This document shows positions 1 through 6,262 of a DNA stretch of 7,055 nt, piece by piece. Each line of letters begins with the position of its first letter. Position 1 is the stretch's first letter. This DNA comes from CAZDUS01 sp044344495 (GTDB lineage: Bacteria; Verrucomicrobiota; Kiritimatiellia; CAIKKV01; CAITUY01): assembly GCA_044344495.1 (NCBI GenBank), contig JBIJCW010000119.1, positions 1-7,055 of the forward strand. The letters run 5' to 3'. The position numbers and the translations under genes are program-made. The notes beneath the pieces are model-generated. The model worked only from the letters and a program-made list of their open reading frames with translations, did not search any database and was not told the DNA's origin.

Positions 1-120
1 GTCCATGGGCTGGTGAAAGGGAAAGGGGGGGTGAATGTGGGGGCCCGGGAACTTCTTGCGCGGCGTGTGCATGGCCGGCGTGAAGTGGTTGGCGTTGCCA
101 AGACCGGGAAGAATGGGTAG
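1..120 (+). CDS. Possible C-terminal tail of an upstream protein (5' truncated by window)
   Basis: Reading from base 1 gives about 39 sense codons before a TAG at 118-120. The predicted tail is basic and glycine-rich, beginning VHGLVKGKGG and ending VAKTGKNG. The other two forward frames contain stops within this stretch (TGA at 14-16 in frame 2 and at 81-83 in frame 3), so this is the only forward frame that could be the end of a gene. Its stop lies 36 nt before the carA ATG, a spacing that would suit an upstream operon member. I do not recognise the family. An open stretch of 40 codons can occur by chance in GC-rich DNA, so this is a candidate only. Confidence 0.35.
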   Translation, partial: VHGLVKGKGGVNVGARELLARRVHGRREVVGVAKTGKNG

Positions 121-142
121 ACTTCGCGATCTTTTTTGGCAC

Positions 143-147
143 AGGAG
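143..147 (+). promoter_or_regulatory. Ribosome binding site fixing the carA start
   Basis: AGGAG lies 9 nt before the ATG at 157. A longer reading from a TTG at 136 would place this motif inside the coding region and has no comparable motif of its own, so the ATG is preferred. Confidence 0.7.
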
Positions 148-156
148 TTTTGCGGC

Positions 157-1314
157 ATGTCTTCGAAGTGGAATTGGGCGGAACAGCGTGCGCGGAAGGC
201 GTTTCTGGCATTGCAGGATGGAACCATCCTGCGGGGTCATTCCGTCGGCGCACCCGTCGATACGCTCGGCGAGGTGGTCTTCAACACGGGAATGTCCGGA
301 TACCAGGAGATTCTCAGTGACCCTTCGTATAGTGGTCAATTCGTGACCATGACCTATCCGGAGATTGGCAATACGGGGATGAACAAGGCGGACATGGAAA
401 GCCGCAAGCTTTTTGCCAACGGTTTTATCATTCACGCCATGAATACTCCCAGTAACTGGCGGGAGGAAGGTTCCCTGACAGAGCATCTTATCCGGGAGAA
501 GATTCCCGCCATTGCGGGGATCGACACGCGTGCGTTGACGACCCGGCTACGGACGGAGGGGACCCAGCGGGCATTCATATGCGTGACCGGCAAGGTGGAT
601 GAGGCCGAGGCGGTCAAGCGGGCCAAGGAATGGGGCGGGCTGGATGGTCAGGATTACGCCAGCCGTGTCTCCTGTCAGAAGGCCTACCGGTGGGATACGG
701 ACGGGACGCTGACTGCGTCGTGGGGCGTGGCGGAGACGCTGCCCAAGATGGATCTACGGATCGTGGCCTACGATTTTGGCATCAAGTGGAACATTTTGCG
801 CGGGTTGCGGTTGCATGGCATGGATGTCACGGTGGTGCCGGCGGAGACCTCTGCGGAAGCGGTGTTGGCCCTGAAGCCTGATGGCGTGTTCCTGTCCAAC
901 GGACCGGCGGATCCGGCGGCGGTGACGTATGCGATTGAGGCGGCGAAGGCCCTGCTGGGGAAGGTGCCGATGATGGGGATTTGCCTCGGGCACCAGATTC
1001 TCGGGTTGGCCTGCGGGGGCAAGACCTACCGGCTGAAATTTGGCCATCACGGGTGCAACCATCCGGTCAAGAACCTGAGGACCGGAGCGGTTGAGATCAC
1101 GTCGCAGAACCACAATTTCGCGGTGGATCCCGCCACGCTGGATGCGGGGGTTGTGGAAGTCACCCATATCAATCTCAACGACCAGACGGTGGAGGGGTTG
1201 CAACATCGGAATGAGCCGATGTTCTGTGTGCAATATCATCCCGAAGCGGCGCCGGGGCCCCATGATCCATATTACCTGTTCGCGCGATTCCGCGAACTGA
1301 TTCAGGAGGCTTAG
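157..1314 (+). CDS. carA: Carbamoyl-phosphate synthase, small (glutamine amidotransferase) subunit
   Basis: The 385-aa product matches the usual CarA length. CarA hydrolyses glutamine and passes ammonia to the large subunit CarB, which makes carbamoyl phosphate for pyrimidine and arginine synthesis in the cytoplasm. Residues ~14-145 form the CarA-specific N-terminal domain, with VVFNTGMSGYQEIL at 40-53 and the GIDTRALTTRLR signature. Residues ~200-383 form a class I glutamine amidotransferase domain. Its nucleophile is Cys276 in GICLGHQ, and His361 and Glu363 in QYHPE complete the triad. The family's usual GHRGGNHPV reads GHHGCNHPV here, a small variation. The ATG at 157 is chosen for its ribosome binding site. 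The stop is 4 nt before guaA, so the two are almost certainly co-transcribed. carB does not follow. No pyrimidine-responsive leader or attenuator is visible upstream. Confidence 0.96.
   Translation: MSSKWNWAEQRARKAFLALQDGTILRGHSVGAPVDTLGEVVFNTGMSGYQEILSDPSYSGQFVTMTYPEIGNTGMNKADMESRKLFANGFIIHAMNTPSNWREEGSLTEHLIREKIPAIAGIDTRALTTRLRTEGTQRAFICVTGKVDEAEAVKRAKEWGGLDGQDYASRVSCQKAYRWDTDGTLTASWGVAETLPKMDLRIVAYDFGIKWNILRGLRLHGMDVTVVPAETSAEAVLALKPDGVFLSNGPADPAAVTYAIEAAKALLGKVPMMGICLGHQILGLACGGKTYRLKFGHHGCNHPVKNLRTGAVEITSQNHNFAVDPATLDAGVVEVTHINLNDQTVEGLQHRNEPMFCVQYHPEAAPGPHDPYYLFARFRELIQEA
1304..1309 (+). promoter_or_regulatory. guaA ribosome binding site inside the end of carA
   Basis: AGGAGG lies within the last codons of carA, 9 nt before the guaA ATG at 1319. 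The carA stop (1312-1314) falls between this site and the start codon. A ribosome finishing carA is therefore positioned to re-initiate on guaA, an arrangement typical of translational coupling. Confidence 0.8.
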
Positions 1315-1318
1315 GGTT

Positions 1319-2863
1319 ATGCAGGGGCACAATTGGATTGCAATACTTGACTTTGGTTCGCAGTACAGCCAGTTGATTGCGCGGCGCGTGCGCGAGCAGC
1401 GTGTGTATTCCGAACTGCTGAGATTTGACACGTCCGCCGCCGCCCTGGCGGCGCGCAAGCCGGCGGGCATCATTCTTTCCGGCGGGCCGGCCAGTGTTCT
1501 CGACAAGGGGTCGCCGTTGTGTGATCCGGCGTTGTATGACCTGGGAGTGCCGGTGCTGGGCATTTGCTACGGGTTGCAGATGACGGCCAAGTTGCTGGGC
1601 GGCGCGGTGAAACCGGGCCGCGAGCGGGAGTATGGCAGCGCCCAGGTGAACGTGTCGGAGGCGGGTGATCTGTTCCGCGGTCTGCCCGGCGCGCTCGATG
1701 TGTGGATGAGCCATGGTGACCAGGTGGAGGCCATGCCGCCCGGGTTCCGGGTGATGGCGCGGACGGAGACCTGTCCGGTGGCGGCGATGGGGAATGCCGT
1801 CCGGCGCATCTACGGTCTGCAGTTCCATCCCGAAGTGGTGCATACCCCGAGGGGGGCGGAGATCCTGCGCCGGTTCCTGTTTGACATCTGCAAATGCCGT
1901 CCGGACTGGGAGATGGCGCAGTTCATCAAGGAAAGCGTGCAGGCCATCCGGGAAAAAGTGGGCGATGGCCAGGTGCTTTGCGGGTTGAGTGGCGGCGTGG
2001 ATTCCTCGGTGGTGGCGGCGTTGCTGCACCGGGCCATTGGCAAGCAGTTGCACTGTGTCTTTGTGGACAACGGCGTGTTGCGGTACGACGAGGCGCGGCA
2101 GGTGGAGCAGACCTTTGGCGAGGCGTTCGGCATGGACCTGCATGTGGCGCATGCGCAGGACCAGTTCTTCCAAGCCCTCAAGGGGGTTGAGGAACCCGAG
2201 AAGAAGCGCAAGGTGATCGGGAAGACGTTCATCGATGTTTTCGCGGAGGAAGCCCGCAAACTGGGCGATATCCAGTACCTGGCGCAAGGGACGTTGTATC
2301 CGGATGTGATTGAGAGTGCCTCGCCGATCGGTGGGCCGTCGGTCACGATCAAGAGCCATCACAATGTGGGGGGGCTGCCGGCCGATCTCAAGTTCAAGCT
2401 GATCGAGCCGATCCGGGAACTGTTCAAGGATGAGGTGCGGTTGCTGGGGCGGGAACTGGGGTTGCCGGACTTCATTGTCAATCGCCAACCCTTCCCCGGG
2501 CCGGGGATGGCGGTGCGGATTCTGGGAGAAGTGACGGCGGAGCGGGTGGCGATTCTGCAGAAGGCCGATTTGCGGGTGCAGGAGGAAATGCAGAAGGATC
2601 CGATCTATCCGCGCATCTGGCAGTCGTTTGCCGTCCTGCTGCCGATTCAGACGGTGGGGGTGATGGGCGACAGCCGCACGTACGAGAATGTGGTGGCCCT
2701 GAGGATTGTGGAGAGCCAGGATGGCATGACGGCCGACTGGTCGCGGGTTTCGTATGACACGCTGGCACGGATTTCGAGCCGGATCATCAATGAGGTGGCG
2801 GGGATCAACCGCGTGGTGTATGACATCAGTTCCAAGCCGCCGGCGACCATTGAGTGGGAGTAG
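1319..2863 (+). CDS. guaA: GMP synthase (glutamine-hydrolysing)
   Basis: The 514-aa product is a full-length GuaA. It converts XMP, ATP and glutamine to GMP, the last step of guanine nucleotide synthesis. Residues ~8-190 form a class I glutamine amidotransferase domain, with Cys83 in GICYGLQ and His170/Glu172 in QFHPEVVHT as the triad. The ATP pyrophosphatase domain follows, with the PP-loop SGGVDSS at 224-230. Further GuaA signatures are QGTLYPDVIES, SHHNVGGLP and RQPFPGPG. The C-terminal dimerisation domain ends in the family's typical KPPATIEWE, so the protein is complete. The gene starts 4 nt after carA with a strong ribosome binding site. GuaA and CarA share only the amidotransferase fold, and the synthetase half here clearly marks GMP synthase. 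No XMP or guanine riboswitch can be placed in the 4-nt gap. Confidence 0.98.
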   Translation: MQGHNWIAILDFGSQYSQLIARRVREQRVYSELLRFDTSAAALAARKPAGIILSGGPASVLDKGSPLCDPALYDLGVPVLGICYGLQMTAKLLGGAVKPGREREYGSAQVNVSEAGDLFRGLPGALDVWMSHGDQVEAMPPGFRVMARTETCPVAAMGNAVRRIYGLQFHPEVVHTPRGAEILRRFLFDICKCRPDWEMAQFIKESVQAIREKVGDGQVLCGLSGGVDSSVVAALLHRAIGKQLHCVFVDNGVLRYDEARQVEQTFGEAFGMDLHVAHAQDQFFQALKGVEEPEKKRKVIGKTFIDVFAEEARKLGDIQYLAQGTLYPDVIESASPIGGPSVTIKSHHNVGGLPADLKFKLIEPIRELFKDEVRLLGRELGLPDFIVNRQPFPGPGMAVRILGEVTAERVAILQKADLRVQEEMQKDPIYPRIWQSFAVLLPIQTVGVMGDSRTYENVVALRIVESQDGMTADWSRVSYDTLARISSRIINEVAGINRVVYDISSKPPATIEWE

Positions 2864-2913
2864 GCGGGTGGGGCGTGAATGGCGCAGGGTGAATTGAGTG
2901 TCGAATTTCCAAG

Positions 2914-3540
2914 GTGAATCGTAAACCTACTGTGGATGGCAGGCTGGATATTGGGTTTTACCGCAGGCCGGATGTGGTGCGGCTCGCGAAGGAATTGCTG
3001 GGGATGCGGCTGATGACTCGGTTGCAGGGGCGCGTGGTGACGGGTGGGCGCATCGTGGAGACGGAGGCGTATGCGGGACCGGAGGACCGGGCCAGTCATG
3101 CGTACGGGAACCGGCGGACGGCGCGAACGGAGATGATGTTCCGGGGTGGCGGTGTGGCGTACATCTACCTGTGTTATGGCATGCATGCCCTGTTTAATGT
3201 GGTGACCAATGTGGCGGGGATTCCGCATGCCATCCTGATCCGTGCCGTGGAGCCGCAGGTGGGGGTGGAAACGATGCGGGTCCGGCGGCGGCGCCGGCAT
3301 CTGGATCGGCGGGTGGCGGGCGGGCCGGGAATGTTGACCGAAGCGCTGGGTCTCGGGTTGGAGTGTAATGGATGCCTGTTGACGGGGAATAAGGTTTGGA
3401 TTGAACAAGGCGGGGACCGGGTGGTCGGGGCCGACATTGTGGCCGGGCCGCGGGTGGGGGTGGACTATGCCGGGGTGGATGCGGCGTTGCCGTGGCGGTT
3501 CCGCCTGCGGGGCAGTTCCTGGACAAGTCTGCCTGAATGA
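2914..3540 (+). CDS. DNA-3-methyladenine glycosylase, AAG/MPG family
   Basis: The 208-aa product matches the alkyladenine DNA glycosylase family (human AAG/MPG, Bacillus Aag). These enzymes flip out and cleave 3-methyladenine, hypoxanthine and other damaged purines to begin base-excision repair. Recognisable blocks are FYRRPDVVRLAKELLG, VETEAYAGPEDRASHA, YIYLCYGMH and GPGMLTEALGL. By motif alignment to human AAG, the catalytic Glu is Glu51. The base-stacking and intercalating residues are Tyr53, His62, Tyr83 and Tyr85, and Asn95 and Arg110 are also kept, so it should be active. The start is uncertain. GTG at 2914 has no well-spaced ribosome binding site. GTG at 2932 has AGGTGA at 2912-2917, but 14 nt away. 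Both precede the conserved core, which starts near residue 15. The gap after guaA is 50 nt. Its weak initiation signal may mean low expression. Confidence 0.94.
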   Translation: MNRKPTVDGRLDIGFYRRPDVVRLAKELLGMRLMTRLQGRVVTGGRIVETEAYAGPEDRASHAYGNRRTARTEMMFRGGGVAYIYLCYGMHALFNVVTNVAGIPHAILIRAVEPQVGVETMRVRRRRRHLDRRVAGGPGMLTEALGLGLECNGCLLTGNKVWIEQGGDRVVGADIVAGPRVGVDYAGVDAALPWRFRLRGSSWTSLPE

Positions 3541-3546
3541 GAGGAG
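3541..3546 (+). promoter_or_regulatory. Ribosome binding site fixing a GTG start
   Basis: GAGGAG lies 8 nt before a GTG at 3555. An ATG at 3537 is in the same frame and overlaps the glycosylase stop, but it would put this motif inside the coding region and add six polar or charged residues before the signal peptide. The GTG is therefore favoured. Confidence 0.65.
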
Positions 3547-3554
3547 AAACACGG

Positions 3555-4418
3555 GTGAAAGCGACGATACTGGCTGTCATACTCTTGGGTGCCGCCCAAG
3601 GCATTTTTGCCGATCAGTTGATCCGGGCCAACGGGGAGGTGCTGGACGGGACTTTTGCCGGATTCGACAAGCACCAGTTGATCTTCAAGAAGACCGCGGG
3701 CGGGGAAGCCCGGGACTTTGCCGCCAATGTCAAGAGCCTCACCGTCGTGGAGTGTCCGACCGTGTCGGTGGAGTTGCTCAACAAGCGCTATGACTCGGTG
3801 GTTTTCAAAGGGTACGACAAGTATACCGCTTATCTTGAAGACAACTCCGGAGCGATACGCGCGCCGGCGACGATGCTGAAGAGCATTACCATCCTTGAGC
3901 GGCCGTCCGTCAAGGAGGGACCGGCGCCTGAGCCGGAGGTGGAGCCGCCCCCCGGTCCGGCGCAACAGATTGCCAGGACGGTTCCCGGGGCGACGACGGT
4001 GGGGGCCCCGGCACCGCGGGCACCGGGCGCGGGACGGGAGTGGAAGCCGACCGGCAAATGGCGCGAGATAGAGAGTCCGGACGTGCCCGTGATCAGCCGG
4101 GGTGAAGACGTGGATGTGGAGAGCAAACTAAGAAAAGGCGTGGTGAATGTGGTGCACTTCCATTACGCGGCGGCCCATTCCAGCGTGAGGCAGGGCAACT
4201 ACATCGAGGTGCTGGCCCGGAAGAGCGGCGGGCGTATCGTGGTGCTGCGCATCGTGGTCCAGGGGTGGGATGCGCCGGTTTGCGGGGCGAAGGAAATCAA
4301 GGCATTGCCCCAGTTCTGGTTCTACAGCCGGTCCGGGAAACTGGTGAACAAGTTGACCGACCGCTTCACCGAGGGTGATATTGATGCGGCGATGAAGCAG
4401 GCCCTGCAGCAGTTATAG
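3555..4418 (+). CDS. Secreted protein: two tandem repeats, proline-rich linker, CXXC-less thioredoxin-like domain
   Basis: The 287-aa product belongs to no named family I can identify. Residues 1-19 (MKATILAVILLGAAQGIFA) look like a Sec signal peptide with cleavage before Asp20, so it is probably periplasmic or secreted. Residues ~21-70 and ~71-119 are two related units, with GFDK/GYDK at the same position and endings VKSLTVVECPTV and LKSITILERPSV. Each could be a small beta-barrel. Residues ~120-164 are rich in Pro, Ala, Gly and Glu, suggesting a flexible linker. Residues ~192-287 resemble thioredoxin: a beta strand (VVNVVHFHY), helix, strand (RIVVLRIVV), the cis-proline region LPQFWFYSRSGK with Pro252, and a final helix. 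The redox CXXC is absent, replaced by AAAHSS, so a redox role is unlikely. It lies 14 nt after the glycosylase and 2 nt before the next gene. That it is a real gene is secure; the fold is inferred. Confidence 0.85.
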   Translation: MKATILAVILLGAAQGIFADQLIRANGEVLDGTFAGFDKHQLIFKKTAGGEARDFAANVKSLTVVECPTVSVELLNKRYDSVVFKGYDKYTAYLEDNSGAIRAPATMLKSITILERPSVKEGPAPEPEVEPPPGPAQQIARTVPGATTVGAPAPRAPGAGREWKPTGKWREIESPDVPVISRGEDVDVESKLRKGVVNVVHFHYAAAHSSVRQGNYIEVLARKSGGRIVVLRIVVQGWDAPVCGAKEIKALPQFWFYSRSGKLVNKLTDRFTEGDIDAAMKQALQQL

Positions 4419-4420
4419 TT

Positions 4421-5347
4421 ATGAAAGCGGACCGGGTCATGGTGACGGGGGCCAGCGGGCTTCTGGGGCAAGCCGTGGTGGAACGGTTGGGTCGCGAGTT
4501 CCCGGTCCTGGCGCTTTCGCACCTGAAGACGGAGCCGGGTCTGGTGCCGGTTGATCTCACGAAGGCGGCCGATGTGGAGCGGTTGCGGTCCGAAGCGTGG
4601 GAGGCGGTGGTCCATTGCGCGGCGCATCGCAGTCCGGATTTTTGCGAAGCCCATCGCGAGGCGGCTTTCGCCCTGAACACCGAGGTGCCCGCGCGGTTGG
4701 CGCGGCTGGCGGCTGAAAGGGGCGCCCGGATGATTCATCTTTCGACTGACTATGTGTTCCCCGGGACAAATCCGCCTTATGGCGAGACGGATTCCTGCCA
4801 TCCGGTCAACGTCTATGGGGAGACCAAGGTGGCGGCGGAGCGTGAGGTGGCGGCGATTGACCCCGGGGCTTGTATCCTGCGGATCGGGGCCCTCTACGGG
4901 GTTCCTTCCGGGCGGGTGTCGTCGCCGATGCTTGAGGAAGGGATCGAGGCTGTGCTTGGCGGGCGCGCCAATGACCAGGATCATGTCCTCAGGCGGTATC
5001 CGTTGTTCGTGGAGGATGTGGCGGAGGTGATCCGGTTTCTGCTGGGTCGGCGTGAGGTGGCGGGTGTTGTGCAGGCGGGGACCCAGGTTGGGGTGACCCG
5101 GTATGAGTGGGCGCTGCTGATTGGCCGGTTACTCGGGGTGAAGACGGATCATATCCGGCCGGCCACCGTTGATGCCGCGCGAAAGGCGACGCGTCCGCCG
5201 GATGCCCGTCTTTCCGTTGAGCGTCTGCGGTTGCTGGGGGCGCCGATTCCGCGTGATTGCGATGCGGTGTTGCCGGAAGTACTGGGCCGGTGCCAGTCTT
5301 GGATTGGGCGACTCAGAAAAGAAGTTGTCCATCCTGCTTTGACGTGA
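4421..5347 (+). CDS. NAD(P)-dependent extended short-chain dehydrogenase, RmlD/MAT2B-like
   Basis: The 308-aa product is an extended SDR with a Rossmann fold. The dinucleotide motif TGASGLLG is at 9-16. The catalytic triad is visible as Thr109 in LSTDYVF and Tyr132/Lys136 in YGETK. The nearest families are dTDP-4-dehydrorhamnose reductase (RmlD) and MAT2B, the regulatory beta subunit of eukaryotic methionine adenosyltransferase. Several stretches resemble MAT2B more: VHCAAHRSPD, the DYVFPGTNPPY loop, LRIGALYG and the DH...RRYPLFVEDVAEV block. No other rhamnose gene is nearby, so an rmlD call would be unsafe and the substrate is unknown. The gene starts 2 nt after the preceding stop without a clear ribosome binding site, suggesting translational coupling. 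It is the last gene of the apparent operon. Confidence 0.9.
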   Translation: MKADRVMVTGASGLLGQAVVERLGREFPVLALSHLKTEPGLVPVDLTKAADVERLRSEAWEAVVHCAAHRSPDFCEAHREAAFALNTEVPARLARLAAERGARMIHLSTDYVFPGTNPPYGETDSCHPVNVYGETKVAAEREVAAIDPGACILRIGALYGVPSGRVSSPMLEEGIEAVLGGRANDQDHVLRRYPLFVEDVAEVIRFLLGRREVAGVVQAGTQVGVTRYEWALLIGRLLGVKTDHIRPATVDAARKATRPPDARLSVERLRLLGAPIPRDCDAVLPEVLGRCQSWIGRLRKEVVHPALT

Positions 5348-5414
5348 CAGTATATTGCCGCAACACGAGAATCGGTTTGCTCCGGTTGTCTGAGAGAACG
5401 GCTAATTCACCGCT

Positions 5415-5420
5415 GGAGAG
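5415..5420 (+). promoter_or_regulatory. Ribosome binding site of the HA-repeat gene
   Basis: GGAGAG with its GGAG core at 5415-5418 lies 7 nt before the ATG at 5426. This supports that ATG as the start and independent initiation after the 78-nt gap. Confidence 0.55.
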
Positions 5421-5425
5421 CAGTC

Positions 5426-6175
5426 ATGGCCCGTCAAGGCGTCGATTGGGATGAGATGTACAAAGCGCTTTCGGCGTTCTGCAGGAAGCAAGGGCACTGC
5501 AAGGTTCCCGCCAACTCGAAGAAGAATCCCCAACTTGGCCGCTGGGTGGCGATGCAGCGTTACCGCCGCAAATTGGGTGAGGTGACGGCCCAGCAGGTGG
5601 AAAAACTCGATAAACTCGGGTTTGTCTGGTCGCCCACGGACCGGGTATGGGACGGCATGTTCGACCGGCTCCTTAAATTCAAGAAGAAGCAGGGGAACTG
5701 CGATGTGCCTTCGCAATGGGCGCGTGACTTGAATCTGGCCAACTGGGTGGCGAATCAGCGTCATCGGAACAAGATGGGGACGTTGGCTCCGGACCGCGTC
5801 AAGCGATTGGAAGCGATCGGGTTTTCCTGGGCGGTTTATGGCAGGGATAAACCGCGGAAGGCGAAGGAGAGTCAGGAGGCGAGCCGTCAAACACCGGTCG
5901 AGAAGGTTTCGGCTGCGGAAGAGCGGCTCTATCATGTGGTGAGTGAATACATTCAGTACAATGGGGTTGGGCCTCTGCCGGCGCGGTTGGAGAAGTTCAT
6001 GAAGATGCGAGGCGGGGATTTCCCTCCCTACATTCCGCTTCCCGGGCGTCCGCTGGTGTTCAGGATGAATGGCGATGCGGGCAACTTCAAGGTCAAGTGG
6101 GCCGGGAAGGGCCCTCTCCCGGAAGATGTACGCATCTATCTGAACGAGAACGGTGTTCTTCCGCCGCACGACTGA
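5426..6175 (+). CDS. Stand-alone helicase-associated (HA) domain repeat protein
   Basis: The 249-aa product carries two copies of the helicase-associated domain (Pfam HA type), which is usually found in arrays at the C-terminus of DEAD/SNF2-like helicases and presumed to bind nucleic acid. The copies span residues ~7-68 and ~74-135, offset by exactly 67 residues, and share about 25 of 62 positions. Shared landmarks are Trp8/Trp75 (WD), KQG.C.VP, Trp40/Trp107 (WVA.QR) and the closing GF.W at Trp68/Trp135. A charged linker (~138-162) leads to an unassigned C-terminal region (~163-249), which contains PLPARLEKFMKMRGG and ends PEDVRIYLNENGVLPPHD. There is no helicase motor, signal peptide or membrane segment, so it is probably cytoplasmic. 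The start has a ribosome binding site at 5415-5420. The 78-nt gap before it could allow its own promoter, but I see no convincing one. Its cellular role is unknown. Confidence 0.88.
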   Translation: MARQGVDWDEMYKALSAFCRKQGHCKVPANSKKNPQLGRWVAMQRYRRKLGEVTAQQVEKLDKLGFVWSPTDRVWDGMFDRLLKFKKKQGNCDVPSQWARDLNLANWVANQRHRNKMGTLAPDRVKRLEAIGFSWAVYGRDKPRKAKESQEASRQTPVEKVSAAEERLYHVVSEYIQYNGVGPLPARLEKFMKMRGGDFPPYIPLPGRPLVFRMNGDAGNFKVKWAGKGPLPEDVRIYLNENGVLPPHD

Positions 6176-6186
6176 ATATCCGGGAG

Positions 6187-6235
6187 GAGTCAGGATTCAG
6201 GAGTCAGAAGGCATTCTCATTCTGAATCCTGAATG
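6187..6235. repeat. Heptamer-based interspersed repeat with an 11-bp perfect inverted repeat
   Basis: The 49 bases divide into seven heptamers. GAGTCAG (6187-6193), GATTCAG (6194-6200) and GAGTCAG (6201-6207) are followed by two divergent units, then CTGAATC (6222-6228) and CTGAATG (6229-6235). CTGAATC is the exact reverse complement of GATTCAG. As a result TCAGGATTCAG (6190-6200) and CTGAATCCTGA (6222-6232) form a perfect 11-bp stem around a 21-nt loop. It sits between convergent genes. No T-tract follows the stem on either strand, so a canonical intrinsic terminator is not supported. It resembles the short heptanucleotide repeats dispersed in some cyanobacterial and other genomes. Whether it recurs in this genome cannot be seen here. 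Confidence 0.7.
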
Positions 6236-6262
6236 GTTGATGTCAAATTACCTGCCCCGTTC

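Noticed and set aside
131..136. A run of six T considered as an intrinsic terminator before carA
   Set aside because: No stable GC-rich hairpin immediately precedes it.
136..156. A 7-codon N-terminal extension of carA from a TTG at 136
   Set aside because: It would place the AGGAG ribosome binding site inside the gene and has no site of its own. The ATG at 157 gives a normal CarA length.
35..346. A 103-codon + strand frame from an ATG/GTG region into carA
   Set aside because: It overlaps the conserved carA N-terminus in another frame and has unusual Trp/Arg-rich composition.
754..1563. A 269-codon - strand open frame spanning the carA/guaA junction
   Set aside because: Its composition is typical of a shadow frame, there are no recognisable motifs, and it crosses two real genes.
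1175..2488. A 437-codon open frame on the - strand opposite carA/guaA
   Set aside because: It is antisense to two unmistakable enzymes. Its product is an arginine/histidine/proline-rich low-complexity chain with no domain, as expected from a GC-rich shadow frame.
2875..2919. Three GTGAAT copies (2875, 2889, 2914) considered as an operator array
   Set aside because: The spacing is irregular (14 and 25 nt), the motif is short, and similar GTGA strings are frequent in this G-rich sequence.
2647..3552. A 301-codon - strand open frame opposite the end of guaA and the glycosylase
   Set aside because: The translation is His/Pro/Arg-rich without motifs, and the + strand genes are fully convincing.
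5339..5356. TTGACG (5339-5344) and TATATT (5351-5356) considered as a promoter for the HA gene
   Set aside because: They are only 6 nt apart, so they cannot be the -35 and -10 of one promoter. No suitably spaced partner was found for either.
5402..6169. A 255-codon - strand open frame opposite the HA-repeat gene
   Set aside because: It is the complement of the HA gene. The + frame shows a clear two-repeat domain architecture, while the - frame shows none.
6190..6232. The 11-bp inverted repeat considered as a bidirectional intrinsic terminator
   Set aside because: No T-rich tract follows the stem on either strand and the loop is long (21 nt). It is listed as a repeat instead.
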